A stretch of DNA of 64,000 bases from positions 620,001 to 684,000 of the forward strand of contig CALMGM010000005.1 in the NCBI GenBank assembly GCA_937863685.1. Reading direction: 5' to 3'. Shown in pieces: positions 49,841-57,821 of the stretch. The notes under the pieces are model-generated. The model was not told the origin of the DNA and searched no databases. It saw only the letters and a program-made list of their open reading frames with translations. Source of the DNA: an uncultured bacterium (GTDB lineage Bacteria; Edwardsbacteria; AC1; EtOH8). The translations under genes were made by a program, and so were the position numbers. Positions within the stretch are counted from its first letter, which is position 1; every line of letters starts with the position of its first letter.

Positions 49841-50740
49841 TCAGTGCAGCTTGGGTCCAAAGGAGGTGCTGCTGTAATGCTTGCCCCACTCCTTTTTAAC
49901 GCTGGCCATAATGATCAGATTGCCATCAGCCATGCCCTCGACCTGGGACAGCACCGTCCCCACGCTGATCTTCCACTCCGGGGCGTTGCGGAAGGGCCTG
50001 AGGTCGATATCCATTCCGTAGTCGAACCGGTTTGAGGAATAGCTGGAGTCTACCGGAATGCCAGGCATCACGATATAATACGGCGGAGCATAAAGGGTCA
50101 ATATAAACGGCATGGTTGTGGTCACTGTGGTGCTGCCAAGCGAAAGGCGCCCGAACGGCACCAGCGATACATAGTAATTCAGGGGAATGTCGGCCACCAA
50201 GCCCATCGGCAGGCTGCCCTCCATGGTGCTGACCGAGAAATCCTCGTCCTCAATGATATTTTCCATCTTGAAATCGGTTCCGGTGAAGTCGAACCCTATG
50301 AACGCGGCCACGGTGGTCTTCTTGTCCACGATCTCCCCTGCGATGTCCCTCTTTTCACCTTTTTTAAGGTCCAGCACCATGGTAGCGCCCATGGCCATGG
50401 CCGAGGCGGGATAATCTTTTTTGACATTGTTTATTTCCGTCGGGACGTTCAGCCCCAAAAACATGAAATGGGAAAGCAATCCAAAACCATCGGCAAAGCC
50501 GCGGGACATTTCATAATTGAAGCCCTTGCCGGTGGGGGACTCGTCCATTTCGGAATCCTCCGGCAGGCCCAGTTTCATATAGATCCCGGTGAAAGTGAAC
50601 TGATACGTCCCCTTGAAAAAATCCAGACAGGATATCGGGGGAGGCGTGGGCTTGAGACTTATCCCCCCCTCGTCCTGGGCTTTGGCCGAGACCGCCAGCA
50701 GCAGCCATCCCGCCAGCATCAGCAGTGCTGTCCTTTTCAC
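49841..50740 (-). CDS. Exported barrel-like protein
   Basis: The 299-residue protein has a signal peptide (KRTALLMLAGWLLLAVSAKAQ). It has strand-like segments such as YQFTFTGIYMKLGL, AAFIGFDFTGTDF and YVSLVPFGRLSLGSTTVT. The end (STSFGPKLH) is polar, unlike most barrels. The family is unknown. It overlaps the CsgG-like lipoprotein gene by four bases, so the two are translated together, as expected for an outer-membrane pair in curli-like or other secretion systems. Confidence 0.73.
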   Translation of the reverse strand: MKRTALLMLAGWLLLAVSAKAQDEGGISLKPTPPPISCLDFFKGTYQFTFTGIYMKLGLPEDSEMDESPTGKGFNYEMSRGFADGFGLLSHFMFLGLNVPTEINNVKKDYPASAMAMGATMVLDLKKGEKRDIAGEIVDKKTTVAAFIGFDFTGTDFKMENIIEDEDFSVSTMEGSLPMGLVADIPLNYYVSLVPFGRLSLGSTTVTTTMPFILTLYAPPYYIVMPGIPVDSSYSSNRFDYGMDIDLRPFRNAPEWKISVGTVLSQVEGMADGNLIIMASVKKEWGKHYSSTSFGPKLH

Positions 50741-51426
50741 TTGTTCTCCTTTTTATTGATCTGATCGTTATCCACGTTAAGGGCGAATTTTTTCACCACC
50801 TGGTTGACCGCCTTCCGGGTGGCGATGCCGATGGTGGTCTCGTCGAATCCGGCCGTCCCGAACTCGAAGGTCAGGGCCACCCCCCGGGTCTGGGTGCTGC
50901 TGGCGCCGATGCCGGTCTCCCCGGAGATGATGCCGGCGGTCTCGGAATCCACCAGCCGGGCGTCTATCACCACCCTGGTGGTGATGGTCTTGGTGCCGCC
51001 CACCCCCACGAAAGCGCTGGTCTTGCGGATGCCGAACTCGCTGACCTCGCCCACCACCACCGTTCTGGCCCCCAGCATCTTGCCCACCTTGGCCGCGGTC
51101 TGTGAGGTTACTGCCCCGGTCTGCCCCAACCTCTGCTCGGCAAATATCTTCTGCAACACTTCGTCGTTTCGTTCCACCACGATGAAGCGCCCGGAATTCA
51201 CCAGGGCGGTGATCAGCATGTTAGACACCCCCCGCCCGATGCGGGGATCGTCGAACTCCGACTGGTTGCGCAGATCGATCACTGCCACCGTTGTTTTTTT
51301 GCCATTGTAGGGCGGCAGTTCCAGCCGCAGGTCGGCGGTGGTCTCCGGCGGGGGCGCCGTGGTGGTGGCGGCGCAGCCCATAAAAAAAGAAGCCATCACA
51401 GCCAGAAATGCTCCTGACCTATACAT
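50737..51426 (-). CDS. CsgG-family lipoprotein
   Basis: I place the start at the ATG at 51426, preceded by GGGGAG (an upstream TTG exists). The 229-residue protein has a lipoprotein signal with lipobox FMGC. The CsgG core is clear: TTVAVIDLRNQSEFDDPRIG, MLITALVNSGRFIVVERN and ARTVVVGEVSEFGIRK, ending in VNQVVKKFAL. CsgG forms the outer-membrane channel for curli; CsgG-like lipoproteins without curli genes are common and of varied use. There are no csgA, csgB or csgE neighbours. The stop overlaps the barrel-like gene by four bases. Confidence 0.87.
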   Translation of the reverse strand: MYRSGAFLAVMASFFMGCAATTTAPPPETTADLRLELPPYNGKKTTVAVIDLRNQSEFDDPRIGRGVSNMLITALVNSGRFIVVERNDEVLQKIFAEQRLGQTGAVTSQTAAKVGKMLGARTVVVGEVSEFGIRKTSAFVGVGGTKTITTRVVIDARLVDSETAGIISGETGIGASSTQTRGVALTFEFGTAGFDETTIGIATRKAVNQVVKKFALNVDNDQINKKENK

Positions 51427-51533
51427 ACAGCTCCCCAAGCAAATATTCAGTTGTTTTAGACCTGAAGTATTCTAATTCAAATTCGTCCCGGTGTCAATGG
51501 ATATTATTTCTTCTTTCACTTTTAAAATTATTG

Positions 51534-51563
51534 TTGACTTTATCTGGATCCCTTTGGTAGTAT
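51534..51563 (+). promoter_or_regulatory. Possible sigma-70 promoter of the flavodoxin-like gene
   Basis: TTGACT (51534-51539), 18 bases, TAGTAT (51558-51563), in an AT-rich divergent gap. It is about 47 bases ahead of the ATG at 51610. Confidence 0.5.
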
Positions 51564-51609
51564 TCAAAGACATACCCTATATACCGAATTTTACATGGAG
51601 AGCTGATCA

Positions 51610-52176
51610 ATGAAACCCAAAAAGGTCCTGATAATCATGGGCAGCCCCAGAAAGAACGGCAACAGCACCGCCCTGGCCAAACGGGCCGCAGAAGGGGCCG
51701 AAGCGGCCGGAGCCGGGTGTGAGATCATCTGTCTGCACGAGATGCACATCAAGCCCTGCAATGCCTGCGACCACTGCCTGACCAGGCCCGGCCATGTCTG
51801 CATCCTTAAGGACGATATGCAGAAGCTGTATCCCAAATTGGTCAAAGCCGACGCCATCGTCATGGCCGGGCCGGTTTACTGGTTCACCGTTTCTGCCCAG
51901 ACCAAGCTGTTCATGGACCGCTGGTATGCCCTGATCGGCAAGCATGGCCACGCCCTCAAGGGCAAAAAGATCGGCATCATCCTTACCTACGGCGATGTTG
52001 ATCCATACGCCGCCGGCGCGGTGAACGCTATCCGAACCTTCCAGGACGCCTTCCGGTTCATAGGGGCACCGATAGTGGGATTGGTCTACGGCACTGGGAA
52101 CAAGCCCGGAGAGGTCAAGAAGGACAAAAAGCTGATGCAAAAAGCCTTCGAGCTGGGAAAGAAACTGGTTAAATAA
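51610..52176 (+). CDS. Flavodoxin-like FMN reductase / iron-sulfur-flavoprotein-type protein
   Basis: The 188-residue protein has an NADPH-dependent FMN reductase fold. The FMN phosphate loop is MGSPRKNGNSTALA, followed by CLHEMHIKPCNACDHC, which carries the Cys motif of iron-sulfur flavoproteins. A second FMN motif is GPVYWFTVSAQTKLFMDRW. The Cys-rich loop CNACDHC suggests a [4Fe-4S] site. It could reduce flavins, quinones or nitro compounds, or take part in oxygen protection in an anaerobe. It is followed by a ketopantoate-reductase-like gene on the same strand. Confidence 0.88.
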   Translation: MKPKKVLIIMGSPRKNGNSTALAKRAAEGAEAAGAGCEIICLHEMHIKPCNACDHCLTRPGHVCILKDDMQKLYPKLVKADAIVMAGPVYWFTVSAQTKLFMDRWYALIGKHGHALKGKKIGIILTYGDVDPYAAGAVNAIRTFQDAFRFIGAPIVGLVYGTGNKPGEVKKDKKLMQKAFELGKKLVK

Positions 52177-52212
52177 CCGGATAAATGAACAACCCTGTTG
52201 AAGAGATCGAAG

Positions 52213-53151
52213 ATGAGGATCGCCATAATCGGCCTGGGCGGCATCGGCGGGTATTTCGGGACCAAGCTGTTGTTGCGCTATGAAAAGGACCGGGAGCACG
52301 AAATAATATTTATCCAGCGGGGGATCCACCTGGAGAAGATCCGGACCTCCGGATTAAGATACCTCACCAAGAACAACGACCATCTGGTCCATCCCTCCAT
52401 CGTTACGGATGACCCTTCCCGGGCCGGCCTTTTTGACCTTGTCGTCCTTTGCATAAAAAACTACGACCTGGAAAAGGCCCTGGAGGCCGTCAGCGGCAAC
52501 CTGAAGCCCGGGACGGTGGTCCTGACGGTTTTGAACGGGATGGACATTGCCGAAAGGGCGAGAAATATCCTGCCCCGGACCACGGTCCTGCCGGGCTGTA
52601 TCTATCTAAGCGCCACAATGGACCGGCCCGGGGTGGTCCGGCAGACGGGCGGGGTGGGAAACTTCTTCTTCGGCCCAGAGACCGGCCCGGTCGAGGAATT
52701 CAGATGGCTGGAAAAATTATTGTCCGACAGCGGCATCAAGGCCGTCCTGTCCGGTGATATCAATGTCAGGTTATGGGAAAAATATATCTTTGTCAGCTCC
52801 TTTGCCACCATCACCACCCTTTACGACAGGAGCATCGGACAGATCATAAACGATCCTTCCACCTTTAAGCAGGCTGTATGCCTGATGGAAGAGATCAGAC
52901 TGCTGGCCGCCCGGCAAGGAACGACCCTGGACGAGTCGATAATTGATTCTTCGCTTAAAAGGGCAGCCCTGATTCCTCCCGAGACCAGGACCTCGTTTCA
53001 GATCGATTTCACGTTCGGGAAAAGGGTGGAATTCGACACCTTCACCGGATACGTATATCAAAAAGGCCGGGAGCTGGGCATACCGTTTCCCTGCCATGAG
53101 GAGATGTACCATCGGTTAAAAGAGATGCTTGACAAAAGGAAATCTATTTAA
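52213..53151 (+). CDS. Ketopantoate reductase-family (PanE/ApbA) protein
   Basis: The 312-residue protein starts at the ATG at 52213 (the frame opens with TTG at 52198). It has a Rossmann motif GLGGIGGYFG near the N-terminus. Characteristic features are IFIQRGIHLEKI, VLTVLNGMDIAERAR and a C-terminal helical part (EFDTFTGYVYQKGRELG). It probably reduces 2-dehydropantoate to pantoate in coenzyme A synthesis; paralogues act on other 2-keto or lactate-type substrates. The active-site Lys and Asn are not individually assigned. A bidirectional terminator follows. Confidence 0.87.
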   Translation: MRIAIIGLGGIGGYFGTKLLLRYEKDREHEIIFIQRGIHLEKIRTSGLRYLTKNNDHLVHPSIVTDDPSRAGLFDLVVLCIKNYDLEKALEAVSGNLKPGTVVLTVLNGMDIAERARNILPRTTVLPGCIYLSATMDRPGVVRQTGGVGNFFFGPETGPVEEFRWLEKLLSDSGIKAVLSGDINVRLWEKYIFVSSFATITTLYDRSIGQIINDPSTFKQAVCLMEEIRLLAARQGTTLDESIIDSSLKRAALIPPETRTSFQIDFTFGKRVEFDTFTGYVYQKGRELGIPFPCHEEMYHRLKEMLDKRKSI

Positions 53152-53181
53152 TAAATATCTTCCGGTAAAACCCGACCGATA

Positions 53182-53214
53182 AAGAGAGAGCCCGGCAATG
53201 CCGGGCTCTCTCTT
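53182..53214. terminator. Bidirectional terminator between convergent genes
   Basis: AGAGAGAGCCCGGCA pairs with TGCCGGGCTCTCTCT with a minimal loop, followed by TTTATTT on the plus strand. It lies between the stops at 53151 and 53224. Confidence 0.85.
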
Positions 53215-53223
53215 TATTTCCGG

Positions 53224-55032
53224 TTATTTCTCAAAGAACGGGTTCTTCAGGAAGGGTGGCTGGCTGCCCACCTCGGAGGGCCCGCTGGCCTCTATCTGGT
53301 CCAGCAGGATATCCGGGGTTATCACCGCAAAAGGTTCGCTTTGGATGCCGCTGCCGATTTGGCTGTTATAGACCATAGGCCTCTGGCCGGTGCGGTAGAT
53401 ATCCCGTAAGGTCCGCCGGGAGACATCGCGCAACGCCAGGTTCCTCACCAGGGTCAGCTGCTTGGTCTTGAGATCATACTTGTAGGCCTCCAGGGCCTTT
53501 AGGGTGGCATCCAGATATCCCAGGGAATATTTTTGGGGTTCCAGCCTCTTGATGATGATCCCGTAATCGTTGCCCTTTTCCTTGCACAGCTTCTCCATGG
53601 TTTTTAAAAGTTTTTTTTGCGAAAGACCCTGGGATGACGACAGGAACAGGTTGCCAGGCATCAGCTGGCCACCGCGCAGGTGTCCGTTGCTGCCGTATAA
53701 TTTTTCGATGGGCGAACGGGACATGTAAAAGGTCCTCAAAATCCCGTCCTCTATCAGGGCGATCCTTTTCCCCGGCATTCCCTCGTCGTCCACCCGGTAA
53801 TGGCCACCCAGCGAATCCTTACCATAGACTACTGACGTGGGATCGTCGGTCAAGCTGATGTGCGGGGCGGTGATCCGTTTGTTCAGCCATTTCTTCAGGT
53901 CGCTGGAGGTGTTGTCGGCGTATTCGTAATCCGACATCGGGTCGCGCTCGGCCTGCATCAGAGGCACTATGGTCTGCACAATGAACTCGGCGGCGGCCTG
54001 CCCCTCCAGCAAAACCGGCCCGAAGTAATCTTCCATGGGCGGAGCCTTTAACTGATTGCAGAACCGCTCGATCTCCTGTCGAGCCTTCTTCAGCCTGGTC
54101 TCCCGGTCTTCGCCGGGCCCGTAATCCACCGAGAAGCCGTCCTTCAGAATCAGACCGTTGTCGGCCAGCCCGGACATCTCCACGCTGATTGAGCCGAAGG
54201 AATCAAACAGGCGGTTGGCCGAACCCTCAGAGCTGACAAAATAATGCTTCTTGAACTGAACCAGCGCCTCGGCCTGCGATTTGTCTATCTCGGGATATTC
54301 CCGGAACAGTTGGGAGACGTCCCTTATAATATCCTTTAGACGGGCCCATTCCAGCTTCTCGTCGGCCGCCGGCTGAAAGAAGCGATAGGGCTTCTCTTTC
54401 GAGAAATCATCCAGCGGCTCCTGGCGTTTTTTGGTCTTCATCAGCATTTTTTTGCGGGAGTATTGTTCTATGGCCCGTTTGAAGGTCAGGTCGCTCTGCC
54501 ACCACAATGATTTGCGAATGCCCCAATAGTCGGCGTCGGATGGAATATACGATTGGTACCCTCCAGAGCCGTACCGCCAGCGGCCTTCGGGAGTGTTGTC
54601 CAGAGAATAATCCCCTATTCTGATGTCCACGTCGCCCCGTGAGAAGTTCGAAGTGCCTTCCCCCACCAGCTTTCCGAAGCTGGCCGACGCTTGATGGGTT
54701 CTATATATCTCGACGGTGTAGGAAATGAAATAGGGACGGTTGGCCGGACCATCCGGCAGGGCGGCCGGATCAGGCCCGACCATGTTTTTGGAATCCAGTA
54801 CTTCTCTTGTTCCAGACATGTTCTTTCCCCGGCCGGAAGGAATGTCGAAGTTTCCAAAATCAGGTATCCGCAGATTTTCTGGTATTTTCAAGCTGTCGGA
54901 ACTTCTCAGTAATTCATCCCGCATGGCCTTCAGCACCGGGTCATCCGGAAAATTCGGCAAATTCTGGGAGGAACTATTGAACGCCAGGGTGATAGACAAC
55001 ATTGCCAGGAGGGAATATGTCCTGCTTTTCAT
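53224..55032 (-). CDS. Exported TldE/PmbA-like protein (no HExxxH)
   Basis: The 602-residue protein has a signal peptide (MKSRTYSLLAMLSITLAF). Residues 100-600 align with TldD/PmbA family features: VVYGKDSLGGHYRVDDEGMP, then RIALIEDGILRTFYMSRSPI. Where TldD has HEILGH, this protein has AAEFIVQTIVPLMQAE, so it lacks the zinc-binding histidines, as does TldE/PmbA. In TldD/E peptidases the two subunits form one active-site chamber in the cytoplasm. Here both subunits carry signals. It starts one base after the TldD-like gene ends, so it is translationally coupled. Confidence 0.85.
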   Translation of the reverse strand: MKSRTYSLLAMLSITLAFNSSSQNLPNFPDDPVLKAMRDELLRSSDSLKIPENLRIPDFGNFDIPSGRGKNMSGTREVLDSKNMVGPDPAALPDGPANRPYFISYTVEIYRTHQASASFGKLVGEGTSNFSRGDVDIRIGDYSLDNTPEGRWRYGSGGYQSYIPSDADYWGIRKSLWWQSDLTFKRAIEQYSRKKMLMKTKKRQEPLDDFSKEKPYRFFQPAADEKLEWARLKDIIRDVSQLFREYPEIDKSQAEALVQFKKHYFVSSEGSANRLFDSFGSISVEMSGLADNGLILKDGFSVDYGPGEDRETRLKKARQEIERFCNQLKAPPMEDYFGPVLLEGQAAAEFIVQTIVPLMQAERDPMSDYEYADNTSSDLKKWLNKRITAPHISLTDDPTSVVYGKDSLGGHYRVDDEGMPGKRIALIEDGILRTFYMSRSPIEKLYGSNGHLRGGQLMPGNLFLSSSQGLSQKKLLKTMEKLCKEKGNDYGIIIKRLEPQKYSLGYLDATLKALEAYKYDLKTKQLTLVRNLALRDVSRRTLRDIYRTGQRPMVYNSQIGSGIQSEPFAVITPDILLDQIEASGPSEVGSQPPFLKNPFFEK

Positions 55033-55033
55033 A

Positions 55034-56722
55034 TTATCTTCCCCCTTTCCGCAGTTCCATGGGCTGGGGCAGGATGGGCGGCTTGTCCTGCTCGATCATC
55101 CGTTTTTCCACCTCCATCTCGCTTATCAGAATGCTGGGCGAGACGCAGGACACCGGCAGATAGCCGGATTCGGCCCCGCAGAAACCGCTGAACACGTCGT
55201 AATCGTCGGCGGTGGCGGTGATCTTGGAGAATACCGTCAGCGGGGTGCCGGAGATGTCTATCCCCCGCACCAGCTCCTCCCGGCCGCCGGGATATATCTT
55301 GTAGACCATCACCGGCAGGACCTTGAAGGACTGCGGCATGTAGGTGCTGGTCATGGTGAAGCCGCCGGAGATGTCGGTGAACATCAGGCCGTAGGGCTTC
55401 TTTTGTCTTTTGACCTCGGCGATAAGCAGTTTCTTCAGGGCGGCAAAGGACATGGTCTGCTGTGACGAGATGATGGTGTTGCCCATCCGCGACACCGGGG
55501 CCTGCCCGATATCGCCCCGCCCGTGTCCATTGGAAACGCCGAAGCCGGCGATGGGCGAGCGGCTCATCAGAAAGTTCTTCAGCACCCCATTTTCAATTAT
55601 ATTGACCCGTTGTGAGGCCACCCCTTCGTTGTCGTAGGGATAGTCCCCCATCAGGTTCAGCCCTTTGAAGGAGGAAAGAGAGGGGTCGTCGAACACCGAG
55701 ATGAACCCGGGAAGTATCTTCTGGCCCACCTTCTTCTTGAAGGTCTGGCCCTCGGTGACATCCTTCTGCCGGTGGCCCTCCACCCGGTGCCCCAGTATCT
55801 CATGGAAGAACACCGCCGAGGCCCGATTGCACATGACGGCCGGGCCGACATAGGGTTCGGCCAGCGGCGCCTGGCGCAGGGCGGCCAGCTCGGAGACCAT
55901 CCTTTGGGCGGTCGATTTTAGGGCCGCTTCATCCGGCAGGCTTTTTGCCTCGCGGACATCAAAGGCCTCGAAGCGGTAGAGCTCCATGCCGTCCTCGGCT
56001 ATGGTGGAGATATACAGGTGCAGTCGGCAACGGACCCGGCCGTGGGATATCTTGGCGCCCTCGCTGTTGACGATGTAGTTGTTCTCGGCGGCCACAGCAA
56101 AGGCCACTTCGGATTTATAGACATCGGGATAGCCGTCGAACAATTTGGAGATGTCTATCACTCTTTGCTTCCACCGGGCCTGGTCGAGATCCAACCGGGC
56201 CGGAGCCGACAGGCTGACCACCACCGGGGCCGGAGAAAAATCGTCGGACTTATCCTCCTCCTCCACCTTGACCGCCAGGTTGGCCTTGACCGCGTCAAAT
56301 CCCTTCTGGGCCTGCTTGAAGGTCTTGTCGGTATACCACCAGAGCACCGACTCCAGGGCCGCCTGATCGTCCTCGGCCGGCAGGTCGAACTTGCCGCTGC
56401 CCCAGTAGCCCCAGCCCTCGCGGATGTTGTGAGTGTTGTCCAGTTTCATGGAGCCCACCCGGACATCAACCATCCCGGAGCGTTCTTTAAGATATCTCTC
56501 CTCGGTCACCGCCCCGAAGGACCCGTTGACGGTGTATTTCTCCTCCTCCGCCACCCGGTAGCCGATGAAATACGGCTTATCGCCGGGGGCTTTTTGCAGG
56601 ATGGGCAGGTTTATCTCGACCTGGTGCGACAGGGCTGAGATCACTGCCGAGGGTTTTTCTTCAGAGAATGCTGTTCCCGAAAGAAGAAAGGCAAGAAAGA
56701 TGATTGATAATGTTTTTTTCAT
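55034..56722 (-). CDS. Exported TldD-like metallopeptidase with HExxxH
   Basis: The 562-residue protein has a clear signal peptide (KKTLSIIFLAFLLSGTAF). It is homologous to TldD, with the zinc motif FFHEILGHRVEGHR near residue 307. Further motifs are GDYPYDNEGVASQRVNIIENG, VLKNFLMSRSPIAGF and SNGHGRGDIG. The N-terminal half is longer than in cytoplasmic TldD. The next gene (1-base gap) is the subunit without the zinc site, so the pair is a TldD/TldE heterodimer. Export points to extracellular or periplasmic peptides as substrates. Confidence 0.9.
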   Translation of the reverse strand: MKKTLSIIFLAFLLSGTAFSEEKPSAVISALSHQVEINLPILQKAPGDKPYFIGYRVAEEEKYTVNGSFGAVTEERYLKERSGMVDVRVGSMKLDNTHNIREGWGYWGSGKFDLPAEDDQAALESVLWWYTDKTFKQAQKGFDAVKANLAVKVEEEDKSDDFSPAPVVVSLSAPARLDLDQARWKQRVIDISKLFDGYPDVYKSEVAFAVAAENNYIVNSEGAKISHGRVRCRLHLYISTIAEDGMELYRFEAFDVREAKSLPDEAALKSTAQRMVSELAALRQAPLAEPYVGPAVMCNRASAVFFHEILGHRVEGHRQKDVTEGQTFKKKVGQKILPGFISVFDDPSLSSFKGLNLMGDYPYDNEGVASQRVNIIENGVLKNFLMSRSPIAGFGVSNGHGRGDIGQAPVSRMGNTIISSQQTMSFAALKKLLIAEVKRQKKPYGLMFTDISGGFTMTSTYMPQSFKVLPVMVYKIYPGGREELVRGIDISGTPLTVFSKITATADDYDVFSGFCGAESGYLPVSCVSPSILISEMEVEKRMIEQDKPPILPQPMELRKGGR

Positions 56723-57042
56723 GATTTACCCTTTATTAATATCTATTAATGAAAGAATCATTTTCCTGTAGGGGAGGATTTAAAACCCTCCCCTACAGTA
56801 TTTATAACATTCATGCCATCCATATTTTCCCAACGACGGGTGGGGTGGGGTCGTTTCCCTAAAAGGTAAACCTGATATAAACATCAAGCCACAGTGCTAT
56901 CGTAGTTTTTGATATTTCACTTATAAAACTTCTTGATGAATTCCACCATCTCGGGACCTGCCTGAATTAATATCTATTTAAGCATAATATCGAATGAGAT
57001 TCAACCAAAATATTTTTGCCGGACATATTCCCGTCCCATAAA
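56723..57042. other. Gene-free stretch with palindrome and a gatD-end-like remnant
   Basis: This gap of about 320 bases holds a perfect 12-bp palindrome (56766-56798), then a minus-strand 18-codon stretch (about 56917-56973). That stretch ends QAGPEMVEFIKKFYK and a stop, and resembles the end of gatD (EVEEFIKKFHK). A second overlapping minus-strand frame ends LDVYIRFTF. No complete gene is seen. Confidence 0.5.
56766..56798. repeat. Perfect palindrome related to the copy in the transposase gene
   Basis: CTGTAGGGGAGG (56766-56777) pairs perfectly with CCTCCCCTACAG (56787-56798) around a 9-base loop. It shares the GTAGGGG core with 11925-11951. Confidence 0.7.
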
Positions 57043-57069
57043 GAAACCCCCGCTTGCTGCGGGGGTTTC
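57043..57069 (-). terminator. Rho-independent terminator after the coiled-coil lipoprotein gene
   Basis: GAAACCCCCGC (57043-57053) pairs with GCGGGGGTTTC (57059-57069), loop TTGCT. On the minus strand it lies about 20 bases after the stop at 57090. Confidence 0.85.
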
Positions 57070-57089
57070 TTCCTTTAAAAAAAAGCCTG

Positions 57090-57647
57090 TTATTTTTGAA
57101 CCACCGGGCTCACCAGGCTGGCCTTGATCTTGGCGGCCAGGTTCTGCATCTCGGTCCCGATATTGACCGCGCCCAAAAGATCCCCGGCCTTAAAAGCCTC
57201 CGTGGCCTTGTCCAGAGAAGCTTCCATCCCTTTGACATCGGCCTTGGCTGACGCGATGACGGCCTGGTCAGCGCCGCGGGCCGAAGCAATGGCGGACTTG
57301 GTCTCGGTGATCAGCTTGGGCAGGCTGGCGGCCATGTCTTCCCATATCTTGGGCAGTTCGGCCTTGCGGGATTCGACGGCAACGGCCAGGTCCTTGACCT
57401 TAAGGGGCAGATCCTTGGCCCCGGCCAGAGCGGCCTTGTAATCGCCTTTTTCGAACAGGCTCCTGGCTTCGGCCAGGGACGCTTCCACAGAGGCCAGCTG
57501 GTCCGGCACATATTTCTGAGCCTCGGCGCTGACGGCCTTTAAGGCCTCTTCGGCAGTTTTGATGACCGCCTGGGCCGGAGCTTTGCTCAGGCTGCAGGCC
57601 GCAAACAGCAAGGCAACGCAACAGAGGATTGGAAGGATCTTCTTCAT
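57090..57647 (-). CDS. Helical Ala/Lys-rich lipoprotein
   Basis: I start at the ATG at 57647 (AAAGGA upstream); the frame's earlier opening at 57728 would put 27 residues before the signal. The 185-residue product has the lipobox LLFAACS and then a long helical region rich in Ala, Lys and Glu (AEEALKAVSAEAQKYV; ADVKGMEASLDKATEAFKAG) with no Cys. This suggests a coiled-coil lipoprotein spanning the periplasm or acting as a spacer. No family is recognised. It lies between the TldD/E unit and gatD, with terminators on both sides, so it is transcribed alone. Confidence 0.75.
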   Translation of the reverse strand: MKKILPILCCVALLFAACSLSKAPAQAVIKTAEEALKAVSAEAQKYVPDQLASVEASLAEARSLFEKGDYKAALAGAKDLPLKVKDLAVAVESRKAELPKIWEDMAASLPKLITETKSAIASARGADQAVIASAKADVKGMEASLDKATEAFKAGDLLGAVNIGTEMQNLAAKIKASLVSPVVQK

Positions 57648-57786
57648 GGTCTTTTCCTTTGTTATTGGTTTATGATGATGGTTATTTGTCGGAATAGGTA
57701 GTTTATACCCGCCGGGGCGGAAAATCAAGCGATAATTTAAAATATTTCCATTATCGCATTCCTAAGACGGTTCTGTGAGAAAAACA

Positions 57787-57814
57787 CAAAAGCCCCGCGT
57801 CAGCGAGGCTTTTG
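57787..57814 (-). terminator. Rho-independent terminator after gatD
   Basis: CAAAAGCCCCGC (57787-57798) pairs with GCGAGGCTTTTG (57803-57814). The only irregular pair is C-A on the plus RNA but a G-U pair on the minus RNA. This supports use on the minus strand, and a T-run follows there. Confidence 0.82.
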
Positions 57815-57821
57815 ATTTTTT

